NCBI GenBank assembly: GCA_027475525.1
Contig: JAMWFC010000054.1
Coordinates: 248,001 to 312,000, forward strand
Source: Macrolepiota albuminosa
Lineage: Eukaryota > Basidiomycota > Agaricomycetes > Agaricales > Agaricaceae
DNA length: 64,000 nt
Reading direction: 5' to 3'
This document shows, piece by piece, positions 10,105 through 21,372 of this stretch (the stretch's first letter is position 1; every line of letters starts with the position of its first letter). The translations under genes and the position numbers were made by a program. The notes beneath the pieces were generated by a model. The model was not told the origin of the DNA. It did not search any database and saw only the letters and a program-made list of their open reading frames with translations.

Positions 10105-10348
10105 CTGATGCCCTGACTCAGAGGTTGGACCTATACCCCAAGAAGTCCTTCAAGCTGACCAGAACACCTTCAATCAATGTGTGGTCATTTCACCAGAGCA
10201 CCTCCAGTTGGTAGTGCTTCTAAACAAAGCAGGACTTTTTGATAGGATGTAGAAAGTGCCTTCCAACAAGTATGTTCAGGCCAACAGGCCTCTGGATGCT
10301 ATGGACACCTCCTTACAACCATCTTCCACCTTTCTCAATATCAACCCT
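10105..10348 (+). pseudogene. Gypsy pol remnant (end of RNase H region)
   Basis: The frames read DALTQRLDLYPKKSFKL and, after a shift, VVISPEHLQLVVLLNKAGLF. These resemble the end of a Gypsy RNase H domain and the linker to integrase (ADALSRRPD-type motif). It is short and frameshifted, and ends against an LTR fragment. Confidence 0.5.
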
Positions 10349-10440
10349 GTCAGGGGACTCCTTATTTCTTCCTGCTTTCACTCTTTATTCCTTCATTCTC
10401 TCTTTATTCATTCTCTTATTTCTGCTGTTCTGTCTTGCTA
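10349..10440 (+). repeat. 5' fragment of Gypsy B family LTR
   Basis: Begins TGTCAGGGGACTCCTTATTTC and follows the LTR consensus for about 90 bp, then stops at the Copia C RT sequence. Confidence 0.75.
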
Positions 10441-11784
10441 AATGCAATAGATAGAAAGTCATCGACATGTACTGTGGCTATGATGGTTCCAGTATTGCTT
10501 TTTCTGTAATATATGCAAGACTTGCACAAGAGTCATGTGAATCCCCAGAACAGCATCCTGTCATTTAGCATCTGATTCCAGATATAGCCAGCCTGTTTCA
10601 TACTATAGAGGTCCCAGAGTAAACACCAGACCTAGTCCTCTTTCCCTTGATCCTCAAAACCTTCTGATTGTTCCATGTACTGGATCTTGTCCTTGGGGAG
10701 TAGACCATAGAGGAAGGCAGTCCTGACATTGATTTGAGCTGCGTCTCAGACCTGAGTTGTGGCTAGGTGTAGTAGTATTCTCCATGATTCCATTTGCACT
10801 GTAGGCGAGGTAGTCCTGGTGTAGTCTCACTCAAAAACTTGCTCAAAACCCTTAAACACAAGCTAAACCTTGAATCTTACTGCTTTCCCATTCTTGTCTT
10901 GTTTGGTCTTGAAGACCATTTAACCTTTTTAAACCTTGTGGCCTGGTGGGACTTGTTCTTGTAGGATCAGCTTATATACTCCCATTTCTTGCACCCTGCC
11001 TCCCAGTGTTTGGCATGGACTGATGACTTGGCTTCTTGCCAGGTATGCAATTTGTCAGTGAGGTTGATGGTGTGTGGATCACCAAGAGATTTGGCTACTG
11101 CTAGCAAGTGCTTGATACTTTCTAATGACGCAATGTTGGCTAGGTCAGAAAGCATGTCTTATTCCAGGGATATGTCTTGTTCTTCTCCTGCTGTTGATGC
11201 ATTGTCTGGGGATCTGACATTTACGCTATGCTTCTCAGCTCTAGTTGTGTGTAACCTTTCTCCTGCTGCCTGCAACTTCTGCACTGCCTGTTTGAGGTGT
11301 GTTGTAGATGGGTTATTGGGATTGGCTTAGCATGGTTGCGTAGTGTGTTCCTCATTGCTCTGATCATCTGGCATGTTGGTATTGTCTGGCAGTATTGTAG
11401 GTATGAAGGAGTAGGGTCTGTCATTATTATCATCAGTGGGTGATGGGACAGCAGATGACATTTTGTGGACATCGTTGATCATTATGGGCTCAATCATGGT
11501 CACATGTGTGGGCATGCATGCTTGTTTGATCATGCCAAGTGTGCCTGGCTTGGTATTTGCTGCAAAATGGTTGTTGTGGCATTCTAAGAAGCATACATGG
11601 TAGAATTTGTAGACTTTCTTGGTCCTCAGGTCAAAACACCTGTATGCTTTTGAGTTTTGAGCATACCCTATGAGGATACATTCAACCCCTCATGCATTAA
11701 GCTTGGGATTGTATTGATGTAGTGTTAGTACAAATGCCCTGCATCCAATCTCCCACATATAGGAGTAATCTGGAGTGTGGTTGT
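10441..11784 (-). pseudogene. Copia C reverse transcriptase region, decayed
   Basis: Reverse-strand frames read, in coding order, MWEIGCRAFVLTLHQYNPKL, CILIGYAQNSKAYRCFDLRT and KVYKFYHVCFLE (integrase end), then WQEAKSSVHAKHWEAGCKKW, then RT blocks including MESWRILLHLA, MKQAGYIWNQML and the catalytic HVDDFLSIAF near 10441. Many stops are present. The segment is truncated just after the catalytic motif by an LTR fragment, so RNase H and the 3' LTR are lost. It is continuous with 21259-22934 once Gypsy B is removed. Confidence 0.85.
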
Positions 11785-12281
11785 TGTCAGGGGACTCCTC
11801 ATTTCTTCCTTTTCTCACTCCTTATCTCTTCACTCTCCCTTCATTCATTCTCTTATTTCTTCTGACATTATTTTATTTTACTGTTTCTATTCTTTCAACA
11901 CTATCTGTTAGTACTACTCTCAGCCCTTGAGGTGCTCTGGTTCTTTAGCTACTATTCAGACAAGTGTGGGCCCCTCAGCATCACTTCCAGACTGCTTATA
12001 TAAGCCAGAGTTTGCCAGAGTTTGCTCCTTATTTGTGCAATTGTTTGTGTAGGCAATTTTTGAGGTTTTAAGGTTTTGTTGTACTGTACAGTTGTTTCCC
12101 ATGCTTCAGAGGCCCCAGAAGCATCTAACCTGGCATAGGGAATCCCTAGACTTGTTCTCTTTGGATCTCCCTCTGCCAAGTGAGTAGTTATCATGAATTG
12201 TCAGTATATATTCTAATACACTTTGGATCTCCCTCTGCCAGCTGTGTGACTGAGCCACAGCCTCTAGAGGTTGCCCTTACA
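11785..12281 (+). repeat. 5' LTR of Gypsy B
   Basis: A 497-bp TG...CA sequence, TGTCAGGGGACTCC to TTGCCCTTACA. The 3' LTR is 22 bp longer. A TATATAA box is at 11997-12003. The segment CTGGCAGAGGGAGATCC (or a close variant) occurs twice in the reverse sense near the end. Confidence 0.92.
11997..12003 (+). promoter_or_regulatory. TATA box in Gypsy B 5' LTR
   Basis: TATATAA within GCTTATATAAGCC. The same motif stands at 20952-20958 in the 3' LTR but is changed to TTAGATAAG in the solo LTR at 255-772. Position and sequence fit an RNA polymerase II core promoter; function is inferred. Confidence 0.5.
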
Positions 12282-12395
12282 GGAGAACAAGTCTCTACAT
12301 TTTGGTCTGGGAGCCCTCTTCAGCCTGCTTGAGCCCTCTCATGCCCCTTTAGGTCCCTCTCCCACTGGATTACTCCCTGCCCCTCTGTTGCTTTT

Positions 12396-13660
12396 ATGAC
12401 CCAACCAGCCCCCTCAGACACTCCCCTGGATGCTTCTGCCCCTCAGGATGATGCCTGGGGTCACTTGCTTGCTCTGGAGACTCAGGTGCAGACTACTCAA
12501 GCTTCCCTCACCCTCCACACCACTGAACTTGCTGGATTATGTCAGGCCACAGACACCATCTCCCATTCCCTTCAGGCCCTCTTAGAGCACCTCCCTCTCA
12601 CTCCTACTCCTTTCCAGGTGCCTCCAGTTAGGGCTGACACACCCCCAGTCCCTCTCTTTGGGGCCTCCCCCCCAGTTCATGCCAATATTCCTCGCCCAGC
12701 ACTCCCAGCCGCATTCAATAGTGACCAAGTGCTAGGCAAGTGTTTTCTGCAGTCCTGCATCACCTATATTCAGCTCAGTGGTGAGGCTTTCCCCTCTGAT
12801 GCTCTCAAGATTGCTTGGGTTCTTTCTTACATGAAGTCTGAGTAAGCTTTGACATACACGCTACGAGTCTTTTGACACTCTGGAGGAGTGGAGAGTTTTG
12901 GAAGTTGGGATCAGTTTGAGAAGGAGTTTTAGACAGAGTTCTTCCCCTTGGACCCTGCTAAGGTGGCAGCCCTCACTCTCCAAGATCCTCATCAATATGG
13001 GCAGGGGAAGCGGACCCTAGATGAGTATATTGACTCCTTCAGAGCTCTTGTTGAACAGGCCTGCTATCCAGATGGTCTTCAGCTCTGTCTCACCTTCTGA
13101 GATGGCCTCCTTCCCTCTTTCATGGACCAGATTGACAGCATGGCTAAGGGATGACCTAACAACATGAGTATTGAGACCTGGTATCAGGTAGCATGTGATC
13201 AGTGGCAGCTCATGGAGTTACGACGTGAGCTCCACTGTGGAACCGCCCCTCACTCCACCTCACAGGCATCTTTTTCTGCTTGTCATCCCATTCAGCCCTC
13301 CCTTCCATTTTGTGCTCTACCCCAGCTCAGGTACCTGCAGTGCGTCCTCTCCCTCTTGGGGTACCTATAGATGTTGACGCCTCTCATCAACATTCCTCCC
13401 TTCCTCTCCTCTGCCATTGCTGTGGGAAGCCTGGTCACTTTGCTCGATATTGCCTCCAGGGGTTGGAGGTGCACTATCTCTCAGCCTTAGAGCAGGAAGA
13501 GCTCCTTCTCCAGCTCCTTGCTGCCCAAGACATTCAAGGAAACCCCTCCCCAGATATACAGACTGAAACAGAACCTTTGGAGGAGTCCTTGGATCCTGTG
13601 GAAGCTGTAGCAGAACCATTGGATGGGTCCTTTGGTTCTGCAGGGGAGGGTTTTCAATAG
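12396..13660 (+). pseudogene. Gypsy B gag
   Basis: The first 149 codons (12396-12845) are open. They include a helical segment (LLALETQVQTTQASLTLHTT), a Pro-rich linker and the capsid start (FLQSCITYIQLSGEAFPSDA). Frameshifted continuations follow (RTLDEYIDSFRALVEQACYP near 13020), ending in a CCHC zinc knuckle (C-H-C-C-G-K-P-G-H-F-A-R-Y-C, 13415-13456) and an acidic tail to 13660. Gag packages the element RNA. Stops at about 12844 and 13098 break it. Confidence 0.85.
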
Positions 13661-13786
13661 AGCAATGGATGAGTTGTATGCCTCTGCTGCCTGGTGCTAA
13701 TCAGTTTACATGTCTATCAGTAGAATCTTCTAATATATTGCTCCCTGTTCCTGATTCTCTGACTGAAACTGTAAGCACCCTCTCCG

Positions 13787-14118
13787 TGTTAAGATATCAC
13801 AGATATCACATCTGTGACACCGTAGGTGCGCTCCTGGCCACTCTTCTTTATTGCATCCTTGCTTTGTCTCGCATCCCATTGTTACGATTTACTTATATAC
13901 ATTCCCCACACACAGGCCGTACCCTCAGTCGATTATATTCAGACTGAGGGTAAGCCTGATTAAAATACTTAAGATATACGAATAACTAACTGTACCTTAG
14001 ACTATGGACTGATTGGTCTGTCTTATTTAGGTACAGAAATAATAGTCGATTATATTCAGACTGAGGACTACGGACTGATTGGTCTGTCTTATTTAGGTGT
14101 AAGGAATAGATTCCAACA
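13787..14118 (+). repeat. 5' LTR of Copia B
   Basis: 332 bp, TGTTAAGATATC to GATTCCAACA. It contains an internal imperfect repeat of about 66 bp period (from 14001 and 14067) and a TATATA motif at 13894-13899. Confidence 0.94.
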
Positions 14119-14129
14119 GGTTATGGGCC
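14119..14129 (+). other. Primer binding site of Copia B
   Basis: GGTTATGGGCC directly follows the 5' LTR. It is complementary to the anticodon region of eukaryotic initiator tRNA-Met (GGGCCCAUAACC). Drosophila copia is known to prime from a half-molecule of this tRNA with the same site. Use here is inferred from the match and position. Confidence 0.7.
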
Positions 14130-14249
14130 TATTGCTGCTTAACTGAATCTGATTCCTATATCACATTTCTCCCGAACCGGCTGTTCGGCTATTAACTCTC
14201 CGCGACAAGACTAGACTTTCTTGTTTTCTCTGATACTCTACGCTGAAAA

Positions 14250-17200
14250 ATGTCTACTACTGAAGACACTGTACCCCCTGCTCATCCTTCAGAACCTGAT
14301 TTCTCCTCCAAGGAAATCGAGGAGATGAGGAGGATCAATAACTCTGCCAACCCATTGATACTTCCTGTCGGAAAGATCACGGCTGTCTGGACTGGTCATA
14401 TTCTCGACAAAGACGATGGCAGATGGGCAGACTGGTCGTATAGTATGGGCCTCGAGTTGTCAATGGTCCAGCTATGGGACTATGTGTTCAGTCCGCCTGA
14501 TACTCCACATCGGAAATACGAACCTCGCGCTTTTTGAGCCCTGGAAGGGAACAACCGTCTGACTTGCTCATTTATAGAACGTGCAATATCGGCATCGGAG
14601 CAGAAACTATGTGCAGAGGAGTGGGACCCGGTGAAACTGTGGGAACACCTGAAGGGCCGACACGGCGGGGCTGTGCCCGTCCAACAGGTACGCTTGCTCC
14701 AGGAAGCTCTCACCATGAAGTGTTCCCCCTCCGAATCACTCACCAAGACTGCTGATACCATTTTCGAAAAAGTCGACCGAGCTTTCCAGGCAGGGCAGGT
14801 CACCAAAGAACTCCTACAATCCATTGCAATACTATCTGCCCTGTCCGACAAATCTTACACCCACATTCGATCAATTATATTGAGGGATCTGACAACATCA
14901 GGCGATGTCACCAAGTACAGACCCACTGAGATCCGCCGGTTCCTTGAAGGGGAACAAACGTTGATCGATGCCGATAAATCAGTTCTTGTGCCCACAGACT
15001 CGACGCCCACAGCATTTGTGGCTAGGTCGTCTAGATTCGACAGACTTCAGTGCAATAATTGTAAAGCAAAGGGTCGCACGAACTTCACAGGTCACACTCA
15101 GCCTTGGTGCATCCTTGAAGGCGGCGGAATGGCGGGGAAGACAGTGGAAGAATCAAGGAAGGCTCGACTAGCACACTATGATGCAAAGAGAAAAGGGAAG
15201 GACGTGAAGAAAGAAGTATCACGACTAACCATAACACCTCAGGGGGGTGCTGCTTTTGTCGTTGAAGGCGACTCCAGTGCCATCGCCGTGTATATCGCTG
15301 CACAGGGTGGAAAGGGCCCCCAGATCACCAAATCAGAGTTCGCAGGCCTTGCCACCGACATCATACCAGGGACTAGCTGTATTACAGACATCGAGACTAT
15401 GGAATTCGACTCCTTTATCGCGGTTGAGGAGGAGCAACGAGTAGGAGTAAATTGGTGCAACTACGTCAACCACAATCAGGAAAACAAGGCATACATGTCA
15501 AACCCGACAAGCATACCGTTAGATATATCCCCTTTCTACCTTGATTTGGGCGCAACTGTCCACATATCCCCCGATCAAACCGACTTCTGCAATCTAACTC
15601 CAATTCTGGAAAGATCAATCTGCGGTGTCAGTGGTTCAGCCATTGCAGCAACCGGAATTGGGAGCATCAAACTCAGCGTAGGAGAAGGACATTACATTAC
15701 GATCGAGAATGCATTACACGTACCAAAATTGACAGTTCGGCTACTATCTGTCAGCAAACTTGCTAAAATAAATGGTATCTCCACTACCTTTGACGACATT
15801 GGTGCCACCTTGATCAGAAAATCCACGAATACCATAGTCGCGACTGGGACTCTAGCACCTAGGAAAAATCTCTACGCACTCAACTTTCACCTCGATCATG
15901 CACTTACCACTCACGCACTGCCCGATGCTAAGACGTGGCACAACCGACTTGGCCACGCTAACTACCAGGCCATCATACAGATGGCACGAGCTGGAATGAT
16001 AGATGGTATGCCCAAAAACTTTCCTGAAAAACCCACCGTTTGTGACCACTGTATCCTCGGTAAACAGGCTCAAACGCCAGTTCTGAAGAAACGGGAGGAA
16101 GGGTCTGGGCATAAGGCAACAAAGAGGCTGGAAAAAGTTTGGGTGGATTTAACTGGGCAAGCAGCTGTGATATCACGTACTGGGAATCTCTATGTTATGA
16201 ACCTCGTCGACGATTACTCGAATAAACCATGGTCCATTCCTCTTAAAAGCAAGGGCGATGCGTTCAGGGAATTACAGGCTTGGATACTGGCTCGTGAAGG
16301 TGAAACTGGTGAAATTCTCCAAATTCTACGTGTTGGGAATGATGGAGAACTTAACGGTGACAGCCATAAGGCGTGGTATAAATCAAAAGGAATAATTCTC
16401 GAAGTAGGGGCACCATACACATCAGCCCACATGGGCCATGTGGAAAGGATGCACCGAACCCTTATGGGTAAAGCATGATCAATGCAAATTGCTTCGAAGT
16501 GTCCCACTTACCTCCGGGACGAATTTTACCTAACCGCCACTTATCTGCATGGAAAGACGAAGAATTCCATTGAAAAAGACAACACGCCTGATGAGCTATG
16601 GTTTGGGAGGAAACCAGATTACTCGCACCTTCGAGAGATAGGATGTCATGCATTTGTGCTAGTCCTCAACAAACACAATCCTAAGATCTTCGAACGGTCG
16701 ATCGAATGCGTTTTGATTGGATATAATTTGAACTCGAAATCATACAGGTGCTATGAAAGGTCCACCTGAAGGGTATACAGTTCATACCATGTGCGATTCA
16801 TTGAGAGCCATCAGGAACAGCCCTCCCAACCTCTGCTGATTAACAACCAAACGATCCCAGCTGAAACACCAAGCTCTCCAATAGATTTCATTGAAAAGAA
16901 GTCAAGTTCCCATCCGATCCCTCACCAAGTAGCATCCCATGATGACGACGAACCCATCCAGATCCCAAGCCTGGGATATCAACCAGAGACAGTGCCAGAG
17001 AGAATTGAACACATACCTCCACCACCCGAACCTACACCCCTACGCCGTTCGACTCGAACCGTAATCCCTACAACAAAAGTCACCTCGGAGGAAAATCGTG
17101 TTGAAACTCGAACTGAAAGGGCGGTTCGAGAGTCCAAGGAAGCAGCCGAACGGGTCAGAGAATCACGCATCGAACGACGTAGGGCAATTGAGGAACTTAA

Positions 17201-18876
17201 TCAAGAAGCGCCAGGAGACGCTGGTGTGGGCGTAGAGGACCTCGATCAAGTCATGACGACACTTAGTGTGATCGGTGACGTGCCTGATATAGAACCGGGG
17301 GCTGACCCTGACACTCCTAAGACTTTGGAAGAAGCTAAAAACTCCACAGACTGGCCTGCATGGCAAAAATCGTACCAGGATGAAATCGACTCGTTGAACG
17401 AAATGGAAGTCTGGGAACTGGTTCCTCGTGAGAAAGTGCCGCCTGACCAGAAAATATTCAAAGGACGACCTGTTTTCACAATCAAGCGAGACGAATGTGG
17501 AAATATCACTCGTTTTAAAACCCGGCATGTCCTCCAGGGCTTTACAATGGTACAGGGAAGAGATTATGAAAAAACGACTTCACCGACAGCACGCGTGGAA
17601 TCTTGGCGCATACTTCTACACATGGCAGCCACATTAGGTTGGGACGCGATGCAAGTGGACGTCAAGACCGCTTTTCTGAACGGGGTTCTTCCAGAAGAGG
17701 AGCGGATTTTCATGCAGCAACCAAAGCACTTCGAAGAAAAGGGGAAAGAGGACTGGATTTGCAAGCTACGTCGACCCATATACGGTATGAAGCAGGCAGG
17801 GAGAATATGGAACAAGACTTTAGACGATGTGATGAGGAAACTTGGCTTCACTCGGTTGAAATGTGAGGCATGCCTGTATTACAGAAGGACAAACCAGGGC
17901 ACAGTAATAACGGGCATCCACGTGGATGATTTTTTGTCTATTGCGAGCAGCAAGGAGTCGAACAACATCTTCAAGGAACAGCTGAAGGAGGCGTGGACTA
18001 TTTCAGATCTGGGCACACCAACACATATAGTAGGCATGGCAGTTGAATGGGATGGAGCCAATAGACAAGTCTTTGTGTCCCAAACTGCACTCATTGACCG
18101 ATTAATAGCCCAATACGGACAACTTGAAGCATCTCCTCTTTCTGTCCCAATGGAACCTGGCCTGAAGTTACGACGAGTGGACAAGTTGACTCTGACTCAG
18201 GAGGAGCTTGAAAAGATCACTTGTATACCTTATCGCAACCTGGTGGGAGGTCTATTATGGCTGGCGATATCTACGAGGCCGGATATACAGTACGCAGTCC
18301 AACAGCTATCACAGTTCCTTGATTGTTACACTAGCATTCATTGGCATGCTGCAATACGGGTAGTTCGGTACTTGAAGGGCGCTAGGAGGGGAGATGCCCA
18401 TCCGTCTCGTAGGGTTCACAGATTCCGATTGGGCTAACTGCCTGGATACTAGAAGGAGTGTAGGCGGATACGCCTGGTCTCTTGGATTGGGCTTAATCTC
18501 TTGGTGTACGAGGAAACAGCGCACGGTCGTGGCTTCATCATGCGAGGCAGAGTACATGGCGGCATTTGAGGCTGCACAGGAGGGCATTTGGCTACGGATG
18601 GTAATGGATGCCTTGGGGCGACACACCAATGACGCGACAATAATTCTCTGCGACAACAATTCGGCTATAAATCTCTCAGAAGATCCTTTACTTCATTCTA
18701 GGGTGAAACACGTCGACATAAAATACCATTTCCTACGAGAACATGTCGCGTCAAACAAAATCTCATTACGATATATAAACACTAAAGATAACATCGCTGA
18801 CATGTTCACGAAACCACTACCGACACCACAATTTTGCCGATTACGAGACATCCTGGGCTTACAGGATTCTGCGTGA
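14250..18876 (+). pseudogene. Copia B gag-pol polyprotein, interrupted
   Basis: One frame runs from ATG 14250 to about 18390, broken only by TGA at 14535-14537, 16476-16478 and 16767-16769. Domains in order: gag, including KLWEHLKGRHGGA; protease with YLDLGATVHISPD (D-L-G in place of D-S-G); GAG-pre-integrase (TWHNRLGHANYQAIIQMARA); integrase zinc region (CDHCILGKQ) and core (VWVDLTGQ, MNLVDDYSNKPW); RT with VDVKTAFLNGVLPEEERIFM and catalytic HVDDFLSIA; then, after a frameshift near 18390, RNase H (GFTDSDWANCLDTRRSVGGY) to the stop at 18876. Three TGA stops, one frameshift and a changed protease motif make it inactive as written. It would make its own copy machinery in cytoplasmic particles. 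Confidence 0.93.
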
Positions 18877-18889
18877 GGAGCACATATAC

Positions 18890-18901
18890 GGTGAGGAGGA
18901 G
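18890..18901 (+). other. Polypurine tract of Copia B
   Basis: GGTGAGGAGGAG immediately before the 3' LTR, the expected plus-strand primer. The same tract precedes the Copia A 3' LTR. Confidence 0.75.
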
Positions 18902-19310
18902 TGTTAGGATATCACAAATATCACATCTGTGACACCGTAGGTGCGCTCCTGGCCACTCTTCTTTATTGCATCCTTGCTTTGTCTCGCATCCCATATATCA
19001 CATCTGTGACACCGTAGGTGCGCTCCTGGCCACTCTTCTTTATTGCATCCTTGCTTTGTCTCGCATCCCATTGTTATGATTTACTTATATACATTCCCCA
19101 CACACAGGCCGTACCCTCAGTCGATTATATTCAGACTGAGGGTAAGCCTGATTAAAATACTTAAGATATACGAATAACTAACTGTACCTTAGACTACGGA
19201 CTGATTGGTCTGTCTTATTTAGGTACAGAAATAATAGTCGATTATATTCAGACTGAGGACTATGGACTGATTGATCTGTCTTATTTAGGTGTAAGGAATA
19301 GATTCCAACA
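18902..19310 (+). repeat. 3' LTR of Copia B (with 77-bp duplication)
   Basis: TGTTAGGATATC to GATTCCAACA, 409 bp. Removing one copy of the 77-bp tandem duplication (18918-19071) gives 332 bp, identical in length to the 5' LTR. Confidence 0.94.
18918..19071. repeat. 77-bp tandem duplication in Copia B 3' LTR
   Basis: Copies start at 18918 and 18995. The 5' LTR of the same element has one copy only. Confidence 0.95.
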
Positions 19311-19504
19311 CTCCGACATACAAAATATCCCCTTGGTCCAAGCCTCAGCTAAGACCTCCTCTCCTCCTTCTCCTGTCTGATGACCATGTGTCCCAGCTTG
19401 GAAATGACGCCTTCCTCGCTGCTATGTTGTTGCCTCCACTCCCTCTTCCAACTCTCTGCATCTGAATGTGGAGATTGAGACAACTGAACTCAGCAGACTT
19501 GAAG

Positions 19505-19820
19505 CATCATAGCTCTCTTGGACAGTGGCACTACTGGACTCTTCCTGGACACCAATTATGTGGAACAACACCAGCTCACTATCCAACCCCTTTCTTATCT
19601 TATTCCGGTCTATAACATTGACAATATGCTCAATGAAGCTGGATCCATCTGCTCAGTGGTGGATTTAGTCCTTCATTATCAGACTCATTCTGAGCATGCT
19701 GTCCTTGCAGTCACCAGCCTAGAAAAGCAGGACATGATACTTGGGTTCTCCTGGCTGCGTGATCACAATCCTGAGATTGACTGGGCCAAGGGTAAGGTGA
19801 GCATGAGCCGCTGCCCTTGA
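19505..19820 (+). pseudogene. Gypsy B aspartic protease
   Basis: A retropepsin-like segment with active-site D-S-G (LLDSGTTGLFLDTNYVEQ) and a C-terminal ILGFSWLRDHNPEIDW block. It would mature the polyprotein. The frame is open from about 19510 to a TGA at 19820. It is cut off from gag by Copia B. The motif is intact, but no continuous gag-pro-pol frame exists. Confidence 0.85.
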
Positions 19821-19949
19821 CAGTGTTCCATATGTGCCAAGAAAGTTAGAGAGGAGCATAGAGAGTCAGTCCGTGAGCATGCTGCTATTCTGGCTTGCTG
19901 AGTTGGACACCTCCTCTTTGCAGACCTTGACCTACTAGATCCTCCCCCC

Positions 19950-20739
19950 TTGGCATTTCCTTATAGAGAGGCCCTCTATGAGGACATTCAAGGTGTAGTG
20001 AGTGAAACCCAGATGGAAGATGGATACAAGGGTGAATTTGGGTGTGCTCCTGACCCAGAGTCTCCAGACAAGGCTATTGAGACAGGTGATAGGATTTATG
20101 CAACTACATTACAACCTCCACCAACTATAGCAGAGATTAGAGCTAGCCAAACTACTTCTCAGTGGCTAGCTCAGGCATTTGCTGCCAACTCTGCTTCTAA
20201 GTTGTTCTGAGATGCAGTTCCTCATCATCTGCAAGACTTTGAGGATGTTTTCTCTAAGGCATCATTTGACTCCCTGCCAGAGTGTAAGCAGTGGGACCAT
20301 GCAATCAAGCTTACACCCAATGCTGAGCCCTCTAGCTGCAAGGTCTATCCTCTCTCTCCCAGAGAACAAGATGAGCTTGATGCCTTTTTGCAGGAGATTT
20401 TAGACCTTGGTCACATCCATCCCTCAAAGTCTCTGATGGCCTCTCCAGTCTTCTTCATTGAGAAGAAGAATGGATCTCTATGTCTGGTTCAGGACTACCA
20501 AGTCTTGAATGTGATGACTGTGAAGAATTGCTACCCCTTACCACTCATTTCAGAGCTTGTCAGTCAACAACCTCCAAGATGTGTGCTACTTCACCAAGTT
20601 GGATGTCCGCTGGGGCTACAACAATGTGCACATCAAAGAAGGTGACAAGTGGAAGGCAGCATTCTGAACAAACCATGGACTCTTTGAACCTCTGGTAATG
20701 TTCTTTGGCCTCACTGATAGCCCTGCCACCTTCCAGACC
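19950..20739 (+). pseudogene. Gypsy B reverse transcriptase, N-terminal half only
   Basis: Frames cover the pre-RT linker (TIAEIRASQTTSQWLAQAF), then HHLQDFEDVFSKASFDSLPE and SPVFFIEKKNGSLCLVQDYQ, then after frameshifts YFTKLDVRWGYNNVHIKEGD and FFGLTDSPATFQT. These are RT motifs before the YxDD site. At 20740 the 3' LTR begins, so the catalytic YxDD, RNase H and integrase are absent. A very similar fragment on the reverse strand is at 62062-62400. Confidence 0.88.
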
Positions 20740-21258
20740 TGTCAGGGGACTCCTCATTTCTTCCTTTTCTCACTCCTTATTTCTTCACTCTCCCTTCATT
20801 CATTCTCTTATTTCTTCTGACATTATTTCATTTTACTGTTTCTATTCTTTTAACACTATCTGTTAGTACTACTCTCAGCCCTTGAAATGCTCTGGTTCTT
20901 TAGCTACCATTCAGACAAGTGTGGGCCCTTCAGCACTGCTTTCAGACTGCTTATATAAGCCAGAGTTTGCCTTTCTGACTTCTAAAGTCCGGAGTTTTCC
21001 TGCCTTGTTTGCACAGTTGTTTGGTTAGTCAATTTTCGAGTTTTTAAGGTTTTGTTGTACTGTACAGTTGTTTCCCATGCTTCAGAGGCCCCAGAAGCAT
21101 CCAACTTGGCATAGGGAATCCCTAGACTTGTTCTCTTTGGATCTCCCTCTGCTAGGTGAGTAGCTATCATGATATTGTCAGTATATATTCTAATACACTT
21201 TGGATCTCCCTCTGCCAGCTGTGTGACTGAGCCACAGCCTCTAGAGGTTGCTCTTGCA
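20740..21258 (+). repeat. 3' LTR of Gypsy B
   Basis: 519 bp, TGTCAGGGGACTCC to GGTTGCTCTTGCA, with TATATAA at 20952-20958. It is followed by the GTTGT target duplicate and Copia C. Confidence 0.92.
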
Positions 21259-21372
21259 GTTGTGCCAAAGTTTGAAGGGGGTTTTTCTATTAAGTGACTT
21301 TGTTAATCTTTGCATGTAAGTGGGTTGCTGTTAGGTAAAATTTGTTCCAAAGTGAGTCTAGGCACTTAGCAG
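21259..21372 (-). pseudogene. Copia C integrase C-terminal piece
   Basis: Reverse-strand reading gives SLWNKFYLTATHLHAKINKV then KTPFKLWHNH, which continues directly into the KPDYS-like coding at 11784 once Gypsy B is removed. It matches the Copia B integrase end (DEFYLTATYLHGKTKN). It is separated from the preceding part at 22274 by repeat R. Confidence 0.85.

Larger units (their letters stand above)
13787..19310 (+). mobile_element. Copia B, nearly complete Ty1/Copia element
   Basis: Flanked by the 5-bp duplication CTCCG (13782-13786 and 19311-19315). LTRs are 332 bp on the left and 409 bp on the right; the extra 77 bp on the right is a tandem duplication, leaving 332 bp. I count six differences between the LTRs, all transitions, so it is a young insertion. 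It carries a tRNA-like primer site, one gag-pol frame interrupted by three TGA codons, and a polypurine tract. It lies between gag and protease of Gypsy B. Confidence 0.96.
11785..21258 (+). mobile_element. Gypsy B, LTR retrotransposon with nested Copia B
   Basis: Two LTRs (11785-12281 and 20740-21258) in the same orientation, flanked by the 5-bp duplication GTTGT (11780-11784 and 21259-21263). The interior carries gag, aspartic protease and the first half of RT. The element then jumps straight from RT (ending SPATFQT) into the 3' LTR, so the catalytic RT half, RNase H and integrase are deleted. Copia B sits inside at 13787-19310. The element is inserted in Copia C. Confidence 0.93.
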
